This document shows positions 8,474 to 15,887 of a stretch of DNA of 16,586 nt, in pieces. A program made the position numbers and the translations under genes. Position 1 is the first letter of the stretch. Each line of letters starts with the position of its first letter. The notes below the pieces were generated by a model that saw only the letters and a program-made list of their open reading frames with translations, was not told the DNA's origin and did not search any database. Source of the DNA: Massilia sp. (GTDB lineage: Bacteria; Pseudomonadota; Gammaproteobacteria; Burkholderiales; Burkholderiaceae_D); NCBI GenBank assembly GCA_003520365.1, contig DOUW01000521.1, positions 1,030 through 17,615 on the forward strand, read 5' to 3'.

Positions 8474-9229
8474 TCAGCCCAGCTCCGGCTCGCCCGTCAA
8501 GTTGATGCGCCGCGTCGGCATCACGTGCGTACCCGTCCACAAGCCTGCCCAGCCCGGCGGCCAGCCGATATCGGGACCGGCATACGGTTTCACGCCCGCG
8601 CGTACTGGCACCACGGGCACCGGCGGCGCCTCGACCAGGCCGCCGCCGGCGGGACGCTCCATGTTCAGGCTGTACATGTAGCCCGGCAGCAGCAGCTCGC
8701 AAACATCGGCGAACCAGGCGCTGTGGTCGTCGTCGCGGCCCAGGGCCTGGGCCAGGCCCTGCGGGTCGAACTTCGCCAGCGCATGGATCAGTTCCTCGGT
8801 GCTGGCGCCTGGGGAATCTCCCCATCCCATCACCGGATTGTTGTTGTAGTCGGCGCCCGAGCCATACCAGCCTTCGCGCCAGGAGCGCTGCATCCAGTTG
8901 CGCTGGCCGGTGAACAGGTGCCAGCGCCAGTGCAAGCCGGAAGGTTTCGGCCAGGAATACAGGTACAGCTTCTGGTAGCCGGCCTTGTGCAGTTCGCGCA
9001 CCACGGCCATCAGGCGCGCATGCGGCATGCGGTCGGGCGGGGTGCGGCGGAACAGGATCGGTTCGCCATCGGCATGTTGTACTTCGTCGCTCGACAGGTT
9101 CAGGTCGAGCGTGCGCGATTCGCTGCCGAACCGCGCGGAAATCCACCCGGTCAGCAGGTTGACGTGGGTGATCACGCCATATCCGCGATGACGGTGAAAA
9201 ATAACGGTTCCTGGAGCAACGGCTTTCAT
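8474..9229 (-). CDS. Uncharacterised 251-residue protein with N-terminal SH3-like segment
   Basis: I do not recognise a named family. The first 45 residues, AVAPGTVIFHRHRGYGVITH followed by GWISARFGSESRTLDL, form a G-x-V-x-H-x-x-x-G-Y-G-V-I pattern with alternating strands, like the small SH3/Tudor-like domains found at the edges of helicases and CarD-type proteins. Residues about 65-145 are rich in Trp and Tyr (WPKPSGLHWRWHLFTGQRNW and WREGWYGSGADYNNN). A helical stretch with charged residues follows (about 143-180), and the C-terminal third is Pro/Gly-rich. No signal peptide or membrane helix is seen. The start at 9229 opens into the SH3-like segment; the ribosome site is weak. Codon use is like the neighbours, with strong third-position GC, which supports real coding. 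It is divergent from the asparaginase-like gene. Confidence 0.72.
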   Translation of the reverse strand: MKAVAPGTVIFHRHRGYGVITHVNLLTGWISARFGSESRTLDLNLSSDEVQHADGEPILFRRTPPDRMPHARLMAVVRELHKAGYQKLYLYSWPKPSGLHWRWHLFTGQRNWMQRSWREGWYGSGADYNNNPVMGWGDSPGASTEELIHALAKFDPQGLAQALGRDDDHSAWFADVCELLLPGYMYSLNMERPAGGGLVEAPPVPVVPVRAGVKPYAGPDIGWPPGWAGLWTGTHVMPTRRINLTGEPELG

Positions 9230-9366
9230 GTTCTATCTTAGTTAATGCCTGAGGAAAAGGTCAGTCTACTCATCCGATTCGGTCGATTCTAGCCCAGTCA
9301 CATATGGATACACTACCGTTTGCGGCTATCATTACCCACCTTTTTTCACTGCCTTTACAAACCGAT

Positions 9367-9852
9367 ATGACTTTGCGACTCATCGCCACCGGCGGTACCT
9401 TCGACAAACACTACAACGAGCTGAACGGTGTGCTTGGCTTCGCCGAAAGCCACTTGCCAGCTGTCATCGCGCGTGCCCGCATGACCATTCCCGTCGAGCT
9501 CGAAGTGCTGCCGCTGCTCGATTCGCTCGACATGCAGGACCCCGACCGCCAGCGCGTATTGGCTTCCTGCCAGGCCGCCTCGGAGAAGGCGATCGTCATC
9601 GTCCACGGCACCGACACGATGCGCGACACCGCGGGCGTGCTCGGCGGCGCCCAGCTCGACAAGACCATCGTGCTGACCGGCGCCATGATCCCCTACGAGA
9701 TCGCGAATTCGGACGCCCTGTTCAACCTCGGCTTCGCCTGCGGCGTGGCGCAAACCCTGCCGCCCGGCGTCTACGTGGCGATGAACGGGCAGGTATTTAG
9801 CTGGGACAACGTCACGAAAAACCGCGCCGCCGGCGTATTCCAGCCGCTCTGA
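9367..9852 (+). CDS. Single-domain asparaginase-like protein
   Basis: 161 residues, about half the length of a classical L-asparaginase. The N-terminal catalytic domain is complete: nucleophile Thr11 in ATGGTFDK, Ser53 in LDSLDM, the second motif HGTDTM at 80-85 (Thr82, Asp83), and the catalytic lysine region DKTIVLTGAMIP with Lys99. The C-terminal domain that completes the active site across the dimer is absent, and the stop is clean with no homologous sequence after it, so this is a short family form rather than an obvious truncation. Hydrolysis of asparagine or a related amide is possible but not certain. An in-frame ATG at 9304 would add 21 residues; neither start has a good ribosome site, and 9367 is preferred because the family sequence starts right there. 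Confidence 0.85.
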   Translation: MTLRLIATGGTFDKHYNELNGVLGFAESHLPAVIARARMTIPVELEVLPLLDSLDMQDPDRQRVLASCQAASEKAIVIVHGTDTMRDTAGVLGGAQLDKTIVLTGAMIPYEIANSDALFNLGFACGVAQTLPPGVYVAMNGQVFSWDNVTKNRAAGVFQPL

Positions 9853-9872
9853 CCGGCCCCGGCGGACTGGAC

Positions 9873-9920
9873 ATTCCGAAGGGCAGCAGCGCGCCCCCCT
9901 TCGGAATATCTTCCTATACT
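9873..9920. promoter_or_regulatory. Long palindrome and -10-like box upstream of the catalase gene
   Basis: ATTCCGAAGGG (9873-9883) and CCCTTCGGAAT (9897-9907) are perfect 11-nt arms around a 13-nt loop. No T tract follows, so it is a poor terminator for the asparaginase-like gene. A TATACT box at 9915-9920 fits a -10 for the catalase, and the right arm covers the -35 position, where no -35 sequence is seen. This suggests either a hairpin terminator of weak type or an operator for an activator-dependent promoter. Confidence 0.4.
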
Positions 9921-9951
9921 TTTCTCTCCCATGAATCAGAGGAGAGTTCTC

Positions 9952-11550
9952 ATGTCAGACCGTCCCATCCTGACCACCCGCCAGGGTCATCCCGTGCGCG
10001 ACAACCAGTCGCTGCGATCCGTCGGCGAGCGCGGTCCGGCAACCCTCGAGAATTATCAATTCATCGAAAAAATCACCCACTTCGACCGCGAGCGCATTCC
10101 CGAGCGTGTGGTCCATGCGCGCGGCACCGGCGCCCACGGGTATTTCGAAGCCTACGGCAAGATCGGCGACGAGCCGGCCAGCAAATACACCCGCGCCAAG
10201 GTGCTGACCGAGGTCGGCGTGCAGACGCCCGTGTTCATACGTTTCTCGACCGTGATCGGCGCCAAGGAGTCGCCGGAAACGGCGCGCGATCCGCGCGGCT
10301 TTGCCGTCAAACTGAAAACCGTCGAGGGCAACTGGGACCTGGTCGGCAACAACCTGAAGGTCTTCTTCATCCGCGACGCCATCAAGTTCCCGGACATGAT
10401 CCACGCCTTCAAGCCCGACCCGGTCACCAACCAGCAGGAACCCTGGCGCTTCTACGACTTCATCGCGAACCACCCGGAATCGCTGCACATGGTTACCTGG
10501 GTCAAGAGCCCATGGGGCATCCCGGCCAACTACCGCGAAATGGAAGGTTCCGGCGTCAACACCTATAAACTGGTGAACGACGAGGGCGTGGCCCACCTCG
10601 TGAAATTCCACTGGCAGCCGCGCCAGGGCGTGCGCAACCTCACCGCCCAGCAGGCGGCCGAGATCCAGGCCCACGACACCAGCCACGCCACGCGCGACCT
10701 GTACCAGGCGATCGAGCGCGGTGACTATCCGGAATGGGAATTCTGCGTGCAGATCATGGCCGACGGCGAGCATCCCGAGCTCGACTTCGATCCGCTCGAC
10801 GACACCAAACGCTGGCCGGAAGACCAGTTCCCGCTGCTGCCGGTAGGCCGCATGGTGCTGGATAAAAACCCGGACAACGTGTTCGCCGAGACCGAGCAGT
10901 CGGCCTTTGGCACCGGCGTACTGGTCGACGGCATCGATTTTTCGGACGACAAGATGCTGCAGGGCCGCACCCTGTCCTACTCCGACACCCAGCGCTACCG
11001 CGTCGGCCCGAACTACCTGCAATTGCCGATCAACGCGCCGCAGGAAAAGGCGCGCGCGAAGACCAACCAGCGCGACGGCCAGATGACCTATTACGTCGAC
11101 GACGGCGGAGAGAACAAGCACATCAACTACGAGCCGAGCCTGATGGGCGGCATGCAGGAAGCGCCGCAACCGCAGCGCGACTACCACCAGTACGTGGAAG
11201 GCCACCTGGGCCGCTACCAGACCACCTCGACTGCCGCCGACTACAAGCAGGCCGGCGACCGCTACCGTACTTTCCAGGACTGGGAACGCGACGACCTGGT
11301 CAACAACGTCGGCGGCGACCTGAAGCAGTGCCCGGAACCGATCCAGCTGCGCATGGTGTGGCACCTGTGGCATTGCGACGAGGACTACGGTCGCCGCGTG
11401 GCGGAAATCGCCGGCATCGACCTCGAGAAGGCCAAGGCCCTGCCGCCGCTGCCGGGTAAACCAGCGCCGCACGACAACCGGCAAGGGTCGACCTATACCG
11501 ACGGCAAGCGCGAAGAACCGGCGACCAGCGAGGAGGTGGGGGCGAAGTAA
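9952..11550 (+). CDS. Catalase (monofunctional, haem)
   Basis: 532 residues; decomposes hydrogen peroxide to water and oxygen in the cytoplasm. The distal-side catalytic His55 lies in [13 protein letters not shown], with Asn133 in [14 protein letters not shown], and the proximal haem ligand Tyr343 with Arg339 in [15 protein letters not shown]. The C-terminal helical segment [20 protein letters not shown] is normal for small-subunit catalases; there is no extra flavodoxin-like domain, so this is not the large-subunit KatE type. No signal peptide is seen. The start at 9952 is chosen over an ATG 21 nt upstream because an AGAGGAGAG ribosome site precedes it. The last about 40 residues are polar and low-complexity. 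Peroxide-dependent control is plausible given the activator-like promoter layout, but no clear OxyR site is seen. Confidence 0.96.
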   Translation: MSDRPILTTRQGHPVRDNQSLRSVGERGPATLENYQFIEKITHFDRERIPERVVHARGTGAHGYFEAYGKIGDEPASKYTRAKVLTEVGVQTPVFIRFSTVIGAKESPETARDPRGFAVKLKTVEGNWDLVGNNLKVFFIRDAIKFPDMIHAFKPDPVTNQQEPWRFYDFIANHPESLHMVTWVKSPWGIPANYREMEGSGVNTYKLVNDEGVAHLVKFHWQPRQGVRNLTAQQAAEIQAHDTSHATRDLYQAIERGDYPEWEFCVQIMADGEHPELDFDPLDDTKRWPEDQFPLLPVGRMVLDKNPDNVFAETEQSAFGTGVLVDGIDFSDDKMLQGRTLSYSDTQRYRVGPNYLQLPINAPQEKARAKTNQRDGQMTYYVDDGGENKHINYEPSLMGGMQEAPQPQRDYHQYVEGHLGRYQTTSTAADYKQAGDRYRTFQDWERDDLVNNVGGDLKQCPEPIQLRMVWHLWHCDEDYGRRVAEIAGIDLEKAKALPPLPGKPAPHDNRQGSTYTDGKREEPATSEEVGAK

Positions 11551-11576
11551 GCTGCGTTTGCCTCGGCAGTAAAGCA

Positions 11577-11603
11577 AAACGGACCCGTGAGGGTCCGTTT
11601 TTT
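11577..11603. terminator. Terminator between catalase gene and rdgC (two-way)
   Basis: Stem CGGACCC / GGGTCCG with loop GTGA, followed by six T on the + strand and by four T on the - strand (AAAA at 11576-11579). It lies 26 nt after the catalase stop and can also serve rdgC, which converges on it. Confidence 0.92.
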
Positions 11604-11610
11604 GCTTCTG

Positions 11611-11716
11611 GTAGGGTGGGCACTTGTGCCCACGCGGTACGACGGATGATCGGTCGATACGGTGACGGTCGTGGTATGCGTCAGCACGACCGCGTGGGCT
11701 CGAGAGCCCACCCTAC
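11611..11716. repeat. Inverted pair of REP-like units (R6/R7)
   Basis: R6 (11611-11637, +) has stem GTGGGCAC-TT-GTGCCCAC; R7 (11690-11716, -) has stem GTGGGCTC-TC-GAGCCCAC. The two units differ at stem positions yet each stays self-complementary. Spacer is 52 nt. The pair lies between the two-way terminator and the rdgC stop. Confidence 0.85.
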
Positions 11717-11742
11717 GCCCTTCGGCAAATGCCGCGGAACCC

Positions 11743-12639
11743 TTACGCCTTCGCTTCCCCGCCCAGCGCCTCGACCACGTCGGTCAGCATCTTGGCCAGT
11801 TCACCGGTCATCAGCATGATGTCGTTATCGAAACGCTCGTCGTCGCTGTAGGTGACGGTTTCGCCTTCCTTGATCACATCCAGCGGCTTGACGCCCTTGA
11901 TCGCCAGCGATTCGGTCAGCACGAACGAGACGCGGCTGTTCCAGGTCATCGCCAGGCGGGTGCACTGCTTGCCCGAGGCGATGTGGCGGCGGATGTCTTC
12001 CGGGTCCAGCGAGTGCTTCACGTAGCGCACGGCGGCGCGGCTTTCGCCGGTGGCGCGCAGTTCGGTATCCTGGTCGATCGTGAAGTTGTACGGCGCTTCG
12101 TCCGACTCGAGCCAGCCGGTCATCACGGCCACCGGCGAGCGCTGCACGCGCAGCGATTCCAGCGGCAGCTTGTCGACCGCCTTGAGCAGCAGCTTGATGA
12201 CGTCGTCGGCCTTCGAGGGGCTGGCGGCATCGATCACCAGCCAGCCGTTGACCGGGTCGATCCAGGTCCAGACATTGCTGCGGATCGAGAATGCGCGCGG
12301 CAGCAGTTCGTCGGCCACGCGTTCCTTCAATTCCTTCATCGCCTTCTTGCCCGGCGGGAAGCCCTGCTGCTCTTCCAGTTCGGCCGCCTTGGCCTTGGCC
12401 ACCTGGTTGATCACCGAGCTCGGCAGCAGTTTCTTTTCCGTGCCCAGCATCATCAGCATCTGCTTGTTGACCACGTGGACCAGCTTGCCGTTGCCGCGCG
12501 GCGAATCCCAGCCCTGGCGCAGCAGTTCATTGCTGCTGGCCGGCGTGAAAGCCTGCGACTGCAGCGCGTCTTCCATTTGTTCAGGGGTGAACGCCCAGTT
12601 CTGGGGCAGGCGGTAAATCTGAAGATTCTTGAACCACAT
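11743..12639 (-). CDS. rdgC: Recombination-associated protein RdgC
   Basis: 298 residues, close to the 303 of E. coli RdgC. RdgC forms a ring-shaped dimer around double-stranded DNA and limits RecA filament formation. The family N-terminus [11 protein letters not shown] is clear, followed by the conserved QGWDSPRG segment, the basic helix region with [18 protein letters not shown], and the conserved end [17 protein letters not shown]. The start at 12639 matches the family N-terminus; the frame extends upstream to 12699 but those residues are not RdgC-like. The ribosome site is weak (AGAAAG). The dinB stop lies 86 nt upstream on the same strand with no terminator between, so read-through from the SOS promoter is possible. 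A TAAAAT box on the minus strand (12678-12683) could be a private -10, without a clear -35. Confidence 0.95.
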   Translation of the reverse strand: MWFKNLQIYRLPQNWAFTPEQMEDALQSQAFTPASSNELLRQGWDSPRGNGKLVHVVNKQMLMMLGTEKKLLPSSVINQVAKAKAAELEEQQGFPPGKKAMKELKERVADELLPRAFSIRSNVWTWIDPVNGWLVIDAASPSKADDVIKLLLKAVDKLPLESLRVQRSPVAVMTGWLESDEAPYNFTIDQDTELRATGESRAAVRYVKHSLDPEDIRRHIASGKQCTRLAMTWNSRVSFVLTESLAIKGVKPLDVIKEGETVTYSDDERFDNDIMLMTGELAKMLTDVVEALGGEAKA

Positions 12640-12725
12640 AGTTGCTTTCTGTTGTCTCAGTATTTCAGGGGAACGACATTTTACACGCTGATGTCGCACT
12701 ATTTTTGGCAGGCAACATCAACAAT

Positions 12726-13802
12726 TCAATGTGTTGTGTGTTCGTCAAACAGGCTGAGCTGCTCGACATGTTCGGCCTCGCCCAGGCGTACACCGACGCC
12801 CAGCAGGCGGACCGGGCGGCTGGCGCGCTGCCAGCCGATTTCCATCAGGCGCGCATAGCTCGGCAAATGTGGCGCGTAACCGACACACTCGACCGTGGTC
12901 TGCTGGAAGTCCGCGAATTTGATTTTCACGAACAGCTTATTGATGAATTTTTCGGCACCGTTGCGCTTGATGCGCCCCAGCAGATGTTCATACAGGTCCG
13001 GCAACAGGGCCAGGCAGCCCGCCAGGTCCGGCACGTCGGGCGTATACGTTTCCTCGGTGCTGACCGATTTGCGCTCGCGCTCGGGCGACACTTCGCGGTA
13101 GTCGATGCCCCGGCACAGGTCATGCAAACGCGCGCCAAAGCTGCCGAAGTGCTCCTGCAGCTTGTGCAGGCTCCAGCCGCGCAGGTCAGCGCACGTTTTC
13201 AGGCCCAGGTTGTTCATCTTGGCGGCCGTGACCTTGCCGACGCCGTGCAGCTTCTTCACAGGCAGTGCGGCAACGAAAGCATCTACCTCTTCCGGACGCA
13301 CCAGGAACAGGCCGTCGGGCTTGTTCCAGTCGCTGGCGATCTTCGCCACGAATTTATTTGGCGCCACCCCGGCCGACGCCGTGATGCCGACGGTCTCGAC
13401 AATGCGGCGCCGGATTTCCTGCGCGATCAGGGTCGCGCTGCCCTTGCAATGCGGCGAATTCGACACGTCGAGATAGGCTTCGTCCAGCGACAGCGGTTCG
13501 ACGAGTTCCGTGTAGTCGCGGTAGATGTCCATGATCTGGCGCGACGCGATGCGGTACTTTTCCATTGCCGGCGGGATCACCAGCAGGTCCGGACACAGTT
13601 TCATTGCCTGGGCAGTGGCCATGGCCGAGTGGATGCCGTAGCGGCGCGCCTCGTAATTACAGGTCGCGATCACCCCGCGCTGGTCCGGCCGCCCACCGAC
13701 GGCGAGCGGCCGGCCGCGCAGCGAGGGATCGTCGCGCATCTCGACCGACGCATAGAAGCAGTCGCAATCGCAATGGATGATTTTACGTGCGGGGGCGTTC
13801 AC
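12726..13802 (-). CDS. dinB: DNA polymerase IV (Y-family translesion polymerase)
   Basis: 358 residues, usual length. It copies damaged DNA without proofreading and is part of the SOS response. Palm motif HCDCDCFYASVEM at 10-22 gives catalytic Asp12 and steric-gate Tyr17; SLDEAYLD at 105-112 gives Asp107/Glu108. The thumb helix-hairpin-helix region is KKLHGVGKVTAAKMNNLG, the little-finger domain follows from about 235, and the C-terminus carries a textbook sliding-clamp motif, QLSLF at 348-352. The start codon is GTG at 13802: a stop lies eight codons upstream in frame and the next ATG would remove the catalytic aspartate. There is no clear ribosome site and the predicted leader is under 20 nt. 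A LexA box and promoter lie directly upstream. Confidence 0.97.
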   Translation of the reverse strand: MNAPARKIIHCDCDCFYASVEMRDDPSLRGRPLAVGGRPDQRGVIATCNYEARRYGIHSAMATAQAMKLCPDLLVIPPAMEKYRIASRQIMDIYRDYTELVEPLSLDEAYLDVSNSPHCKGSATLIAQEIRRRIVETVGITASAGVAPNKFVAKIASDWNKPDGLFLVRPEEVDAFVAALPVKKLHGVGKVTAAKMNNLGLKTCADLRGWSLHKLQEHFGSFGARLHDLCRGIDYREVSPERERKSVSTEETYTPDVPDLAGCLALLPDLYEHLLGRIKRNGAEKFINKLFVKIKFADFQQTTVECVGYAPHLPSYARLMEIGWQRASRPVRLLGVGVRLGEAEHVEQLSLFDEHTTH

Positions 13803-13824
13803 TCGGGCGGCGGCGGGAGCCGAC

Positions 13825-13844
13825 TACTGTAATTCCGTACAGTA
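13825..13844 (-). promoter_or_regulatory. LexA (SOS) box of dinB
   Basis: CTGTAATTCCGTACAG at 13827-13842 matches CTGT-N8-ACAG exactly, and the flanking TA on each side extends the symmetry to 20 nt. It is centred about 32 nt before the dinB start and sits between the -35 and -10 boxes, so bound LexA would block RNA polymerase. Confidence 0.92.
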
Positions 13845-13853
13845 TCTCGTCAA
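13826..13853 (-). promoter_or_regulatory. Sigma-70-type promoter of dinB
   Basis: On the minus strand, -35 TTGACG (13848-13853) is followed after 16 nt by TACAGT (13826-13831) as -10. The -10 is part of the LexA box. Transcription would start near 13819, giving a leader of about 17 nt. Confidence 0.65.
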
Positions 13854-13869
13854 TTGCGGTTTGGTGCAA

Positions 13870-13976
13870 GTAGGGGGGGCACGCTGTGCCCACGCGGTGA
13901 TGGTTTGCAGCGAGATCACCGAGTCCGACATCGGAGCCGTTATCGATCACCGCGTGGGCTCGAGAGCCCACCCTAC
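13870..13976. repeat. Inverted pair of REP-like units (R8/R9)
   Basis: R8 (13870-13897, +) has a T-to-G change that breaks one stem pair (GGGGGCAC / GTGCCCAC, loop GCT); R9 (13950-13976, -) has stem GTGGGCTC-TC-GAGCCCAC. Spacer is 52 nt, and its ends TGAT/ATCA extend the pairing between units. It lies between the protease terminator and the dinB promoter, its edge 16 nt upstream of the dinB -35. Confidence 0.83.
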
Positions 13977-13983
13977 GAAGAAA

Positions 13984-14015
13984 CAAAAAAAGACGCGCGG
14001 CAAGCCGCGCGTCTT
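13984..14015 (-). terminator. Rho-independent terminator of the protease gene
   Basis: Stem GACGCGCGGC / GCCGCGCGTC with a 2-nt loop, followed on the minus strand by seven T (plus-strand A run at 13984-13991). It lies about 35 nt after the protease stop. Confidence 0.9.
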
Positions 14016-14047
14016 TCACCCTTGGGACTCGACTGTTTTTACTGCAA

Positions 14048-15859
14048 TTACCAGCCCAGGCTCAGCGTGTACTTGCCGTTGGTCGAACCGGTGCCGCCGC
14101 TGTAGTACTTGACGCGCACATAGCGTGCCGAGGTAGCGGTGGTCGAGTTCGTCACCGAAGCGCTGTCGACCGCGCCGGCGCTCTTTTCGCTCAGCGCCAG
14201 CTGGGTGCCGGCGCTGTTGTAGATGTACAGGTCGTAGTCGGCGGTCGACGAACCTGGGGTCATGGTCGCCGTGAGCGTTTTGCCGGCCGGCAGCTGGACC
14301 ACGAAGTAGTCGGTGTCGGTGCTGGCGCTCATGGTGCCGTTGACGACCGTGCCGCTGGTGCTGATCGCGTTCGCGGTCGAGATCGTGTTGTTCGACTCGG
14401 TTTCGCTGATGGTCGGGCCCGGCGCCGGGGTGGTGCCGGTGGCCGATGCCACCGCTGCTGCCGCGTCGACGATACCGGTGCCGCAGCCCGAGCAGGTCGC
14501 CGGGAAGGCGCGTGCCGTGCTCTTCAGCTTGGACTCGATCTGGTCGGGCGTCAGCGCCGCGTTCTTCGCCAGCATCAGGGCCGCCACGCCGGCGACGTGC
14601 GGCGTCGCCATCGAGGTCCCCTGGTAGCCGGCGTAGCTGTCGGAACCCGGCGAGCTGGTGCCGCTGTTCAGGGTCGACAGGATACTGCCACCGGTGCCGC
14701 CGCCCGGCGCCGCCACGTCGACCACGGTGCCGTAGTTCGAGTACGAAGCCTTGCCGCCGGCGCGGGTGGTCGCAGCCACGGTCACGACGCCCGAGCAGTT
14801 GGCCGGGTTCGAGTTCGAGGCGTTCTGGTTTTCGTTACCAGCCGCGACGATCACGACGGTGCCGCGCGAACGGGCGCTGTTGATCGCGTTCTGGGTGGTA
14901 GTGTCGCAGGAACCGCTGCCGCCCAGCGACATGTTGATCACCTGGGCGCGGGCCGCGATGTTCGGTACGCCGCTGACGCTGCCGCCCGAGGACCAGACGA
15001 TCGCGTCGGCGATGTCCGAGGTGTAGCCGCCGCACTTGCCGAGCACGCGCACCGGCACGATCTTGGCGCCGAAGGCGACGCCGGCCACGCCGACGCCGTT
15101 GTTGGTCGCGGCGGCGATGGTGCCGGCCACGTGGGTGCCGTGCCAGCTCGAGCCCGATGCCGCGTTGCCGGCGTAGCATTCGCTGGCGGAGACCCAGTCG
15201 CCCGGATCGGACGCGTCGCTGTCGCGGCCGTTGCCGTCGTTGGCGACGGCGGTGTCGGAGATGAAGTCGTAGCCGGCCAGGATCTGACCCGACAGGTCGG
15301 CATGTGGACGGTAGCCGGTGTCGATGACGGCGACGCGCACGCCGGCCCCGGTCGAGCTGTCCCAGGCTGCCGGCAGGCGCAGGCCGCCGGTCGCTTCATA
15401 GTAGTGCCACTGCTCGGTGTAGCGCGGGTCGTTCGGCGTCATCATCCTGGTCATGATGCGGTCCGGCTCGGCATATTCGATCGACGGGTCGCGCGCCATC
15501 ATTTCCTTGGCCAGCGCACCCGCTTCGGTCAGCGAGAGCTTGCGGTTCAGCTTCATCACATGCGCGCCGGTGGCGATGCTGTGCATCGGAGCCAGCTTGG
15601 CGCCGAAATCCTGGCCGGCGCGGTCGACGGCCGCCTGGCGCGCCGCGGTCACGGCAGGTACGAAGGCGCGGCCGTTGACGACCTTGGCGTCCTTGTACTT
15701 CACGATCATGCGATCGGTATGCAGGATGTATTGCGCTTCCGGGGCGGCGCCGGGAACGGCATCGGGGACGGCGGCCGAGGCGTGGAGCGGACCCACGACG
15801 ATGGCCAGTGCTGCAGTGACTTTCAACAAGCTCGGATAGATCGAATGCGTCGACTTCAT
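14048..15859 (-). CDS. Secreted S8 (subtilisin-like) serine protease with pro-domain and PPC domain
   Basis: 603 residues. A signal peptide is visible (basic start, hydrophobic core about 12-24, cleavage near HASA-A at 26-30). An inhibitor-type pro-domain follows to about 138, ending in SIEYAEPDR. The S8 domain (about 140-470) has all catalytic residues: Asp180 in VAVIDTGYRPH, His240 in WHGTHVAGT, oxyanion Asn342 in VAAGNENQ and Ser416 in GTSMATPHVAG. Six cysteines at 228, 276, 318, 355, 456 and 459 suggest disulfides in an exported enzyme. After a Thr/Pro linker (about 473-484) comes a bacterial pre-peptidase C-terminal (PPC) domain, SETESNNTISTANAI to the final YTLSLGW, a domain usually removed after secretion. 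Export by Sec and type II secretion is inferred. The start has an AAAGGAC ribosome site. Monocistronic, with its own terminator. Confidence 0.96.
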   Translation of the reverse strand: MKSTHSIYPSLLKVTAALAIVVGPLHASAAVPDAVPGAAPEAQYILHTDRMIVKYKDAKVVNGRAFVPAVTAARQAAVDRAGQDFGAKLAPMHSIATGAHVMKLNRKLSLTEAGALAKEMMARDPSIEYAEPDRIMTRMMTPNDPRYTEQWHYYEATGGLRLPAAWDSSTGAGVRVAVIDTGYRPHADLSGQILAGYDFISDTAVANDGNGRDSDASDPGDWVSASECYAGNAASGSSWHGTHVAGTIAAATNNGVGVAGVAFGAKIVPVRVLGKCGGYTSDIADAIVWSSGGSVSGVPNIAARAQVINMSLGGSGSCDTTTQNAINSARSRGTVVIVAAGNENQNASNSNPANCSGVVTVAATTRAGGKASYSNYGTVVDVAAPGGGTGGSILSTLNSGTSSPGSDSYAGYQGTSMATPHVAGVAALMLAKNAALTPDQIESKLKSTARAFPATCSGCGTGIVDAAAAVASATGTTPAPGPTISETESNNTISTANAISTSGTVVNGTMSASTDTDYFVVQLPAGKTLTATMTPGSSTADYDLYIYNSAGTQLALSEKSAGAVDSASVTNSTTATSARYVRVKYYSGGTGSTNGKYTLSLGW

Positions 15860-15887
15860 GTTTCGTCCTTTGCTGTTAGTTTTCCGT

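Noticed and set aside
9955..11577. A 540-codon open frame on the - strand opposite the catalase gene
   Set aside because: Same reason: a mirror frame of a certain gene with shadow-type composition.
11662..12858. A 398-codon open frame on the + strand opposite rdgC
   Set aside because: It runs through a REP unit and the rdgC-dinB gap and has shadow composition rich in Arg, Gln and His.
2883..13976. CRISPR array
   Set aside because: The GTAGGG units are palindromic, in alternating orientation and spread over 11 kb, with no regular direct repeat-spacer arrangement and no cas genes.
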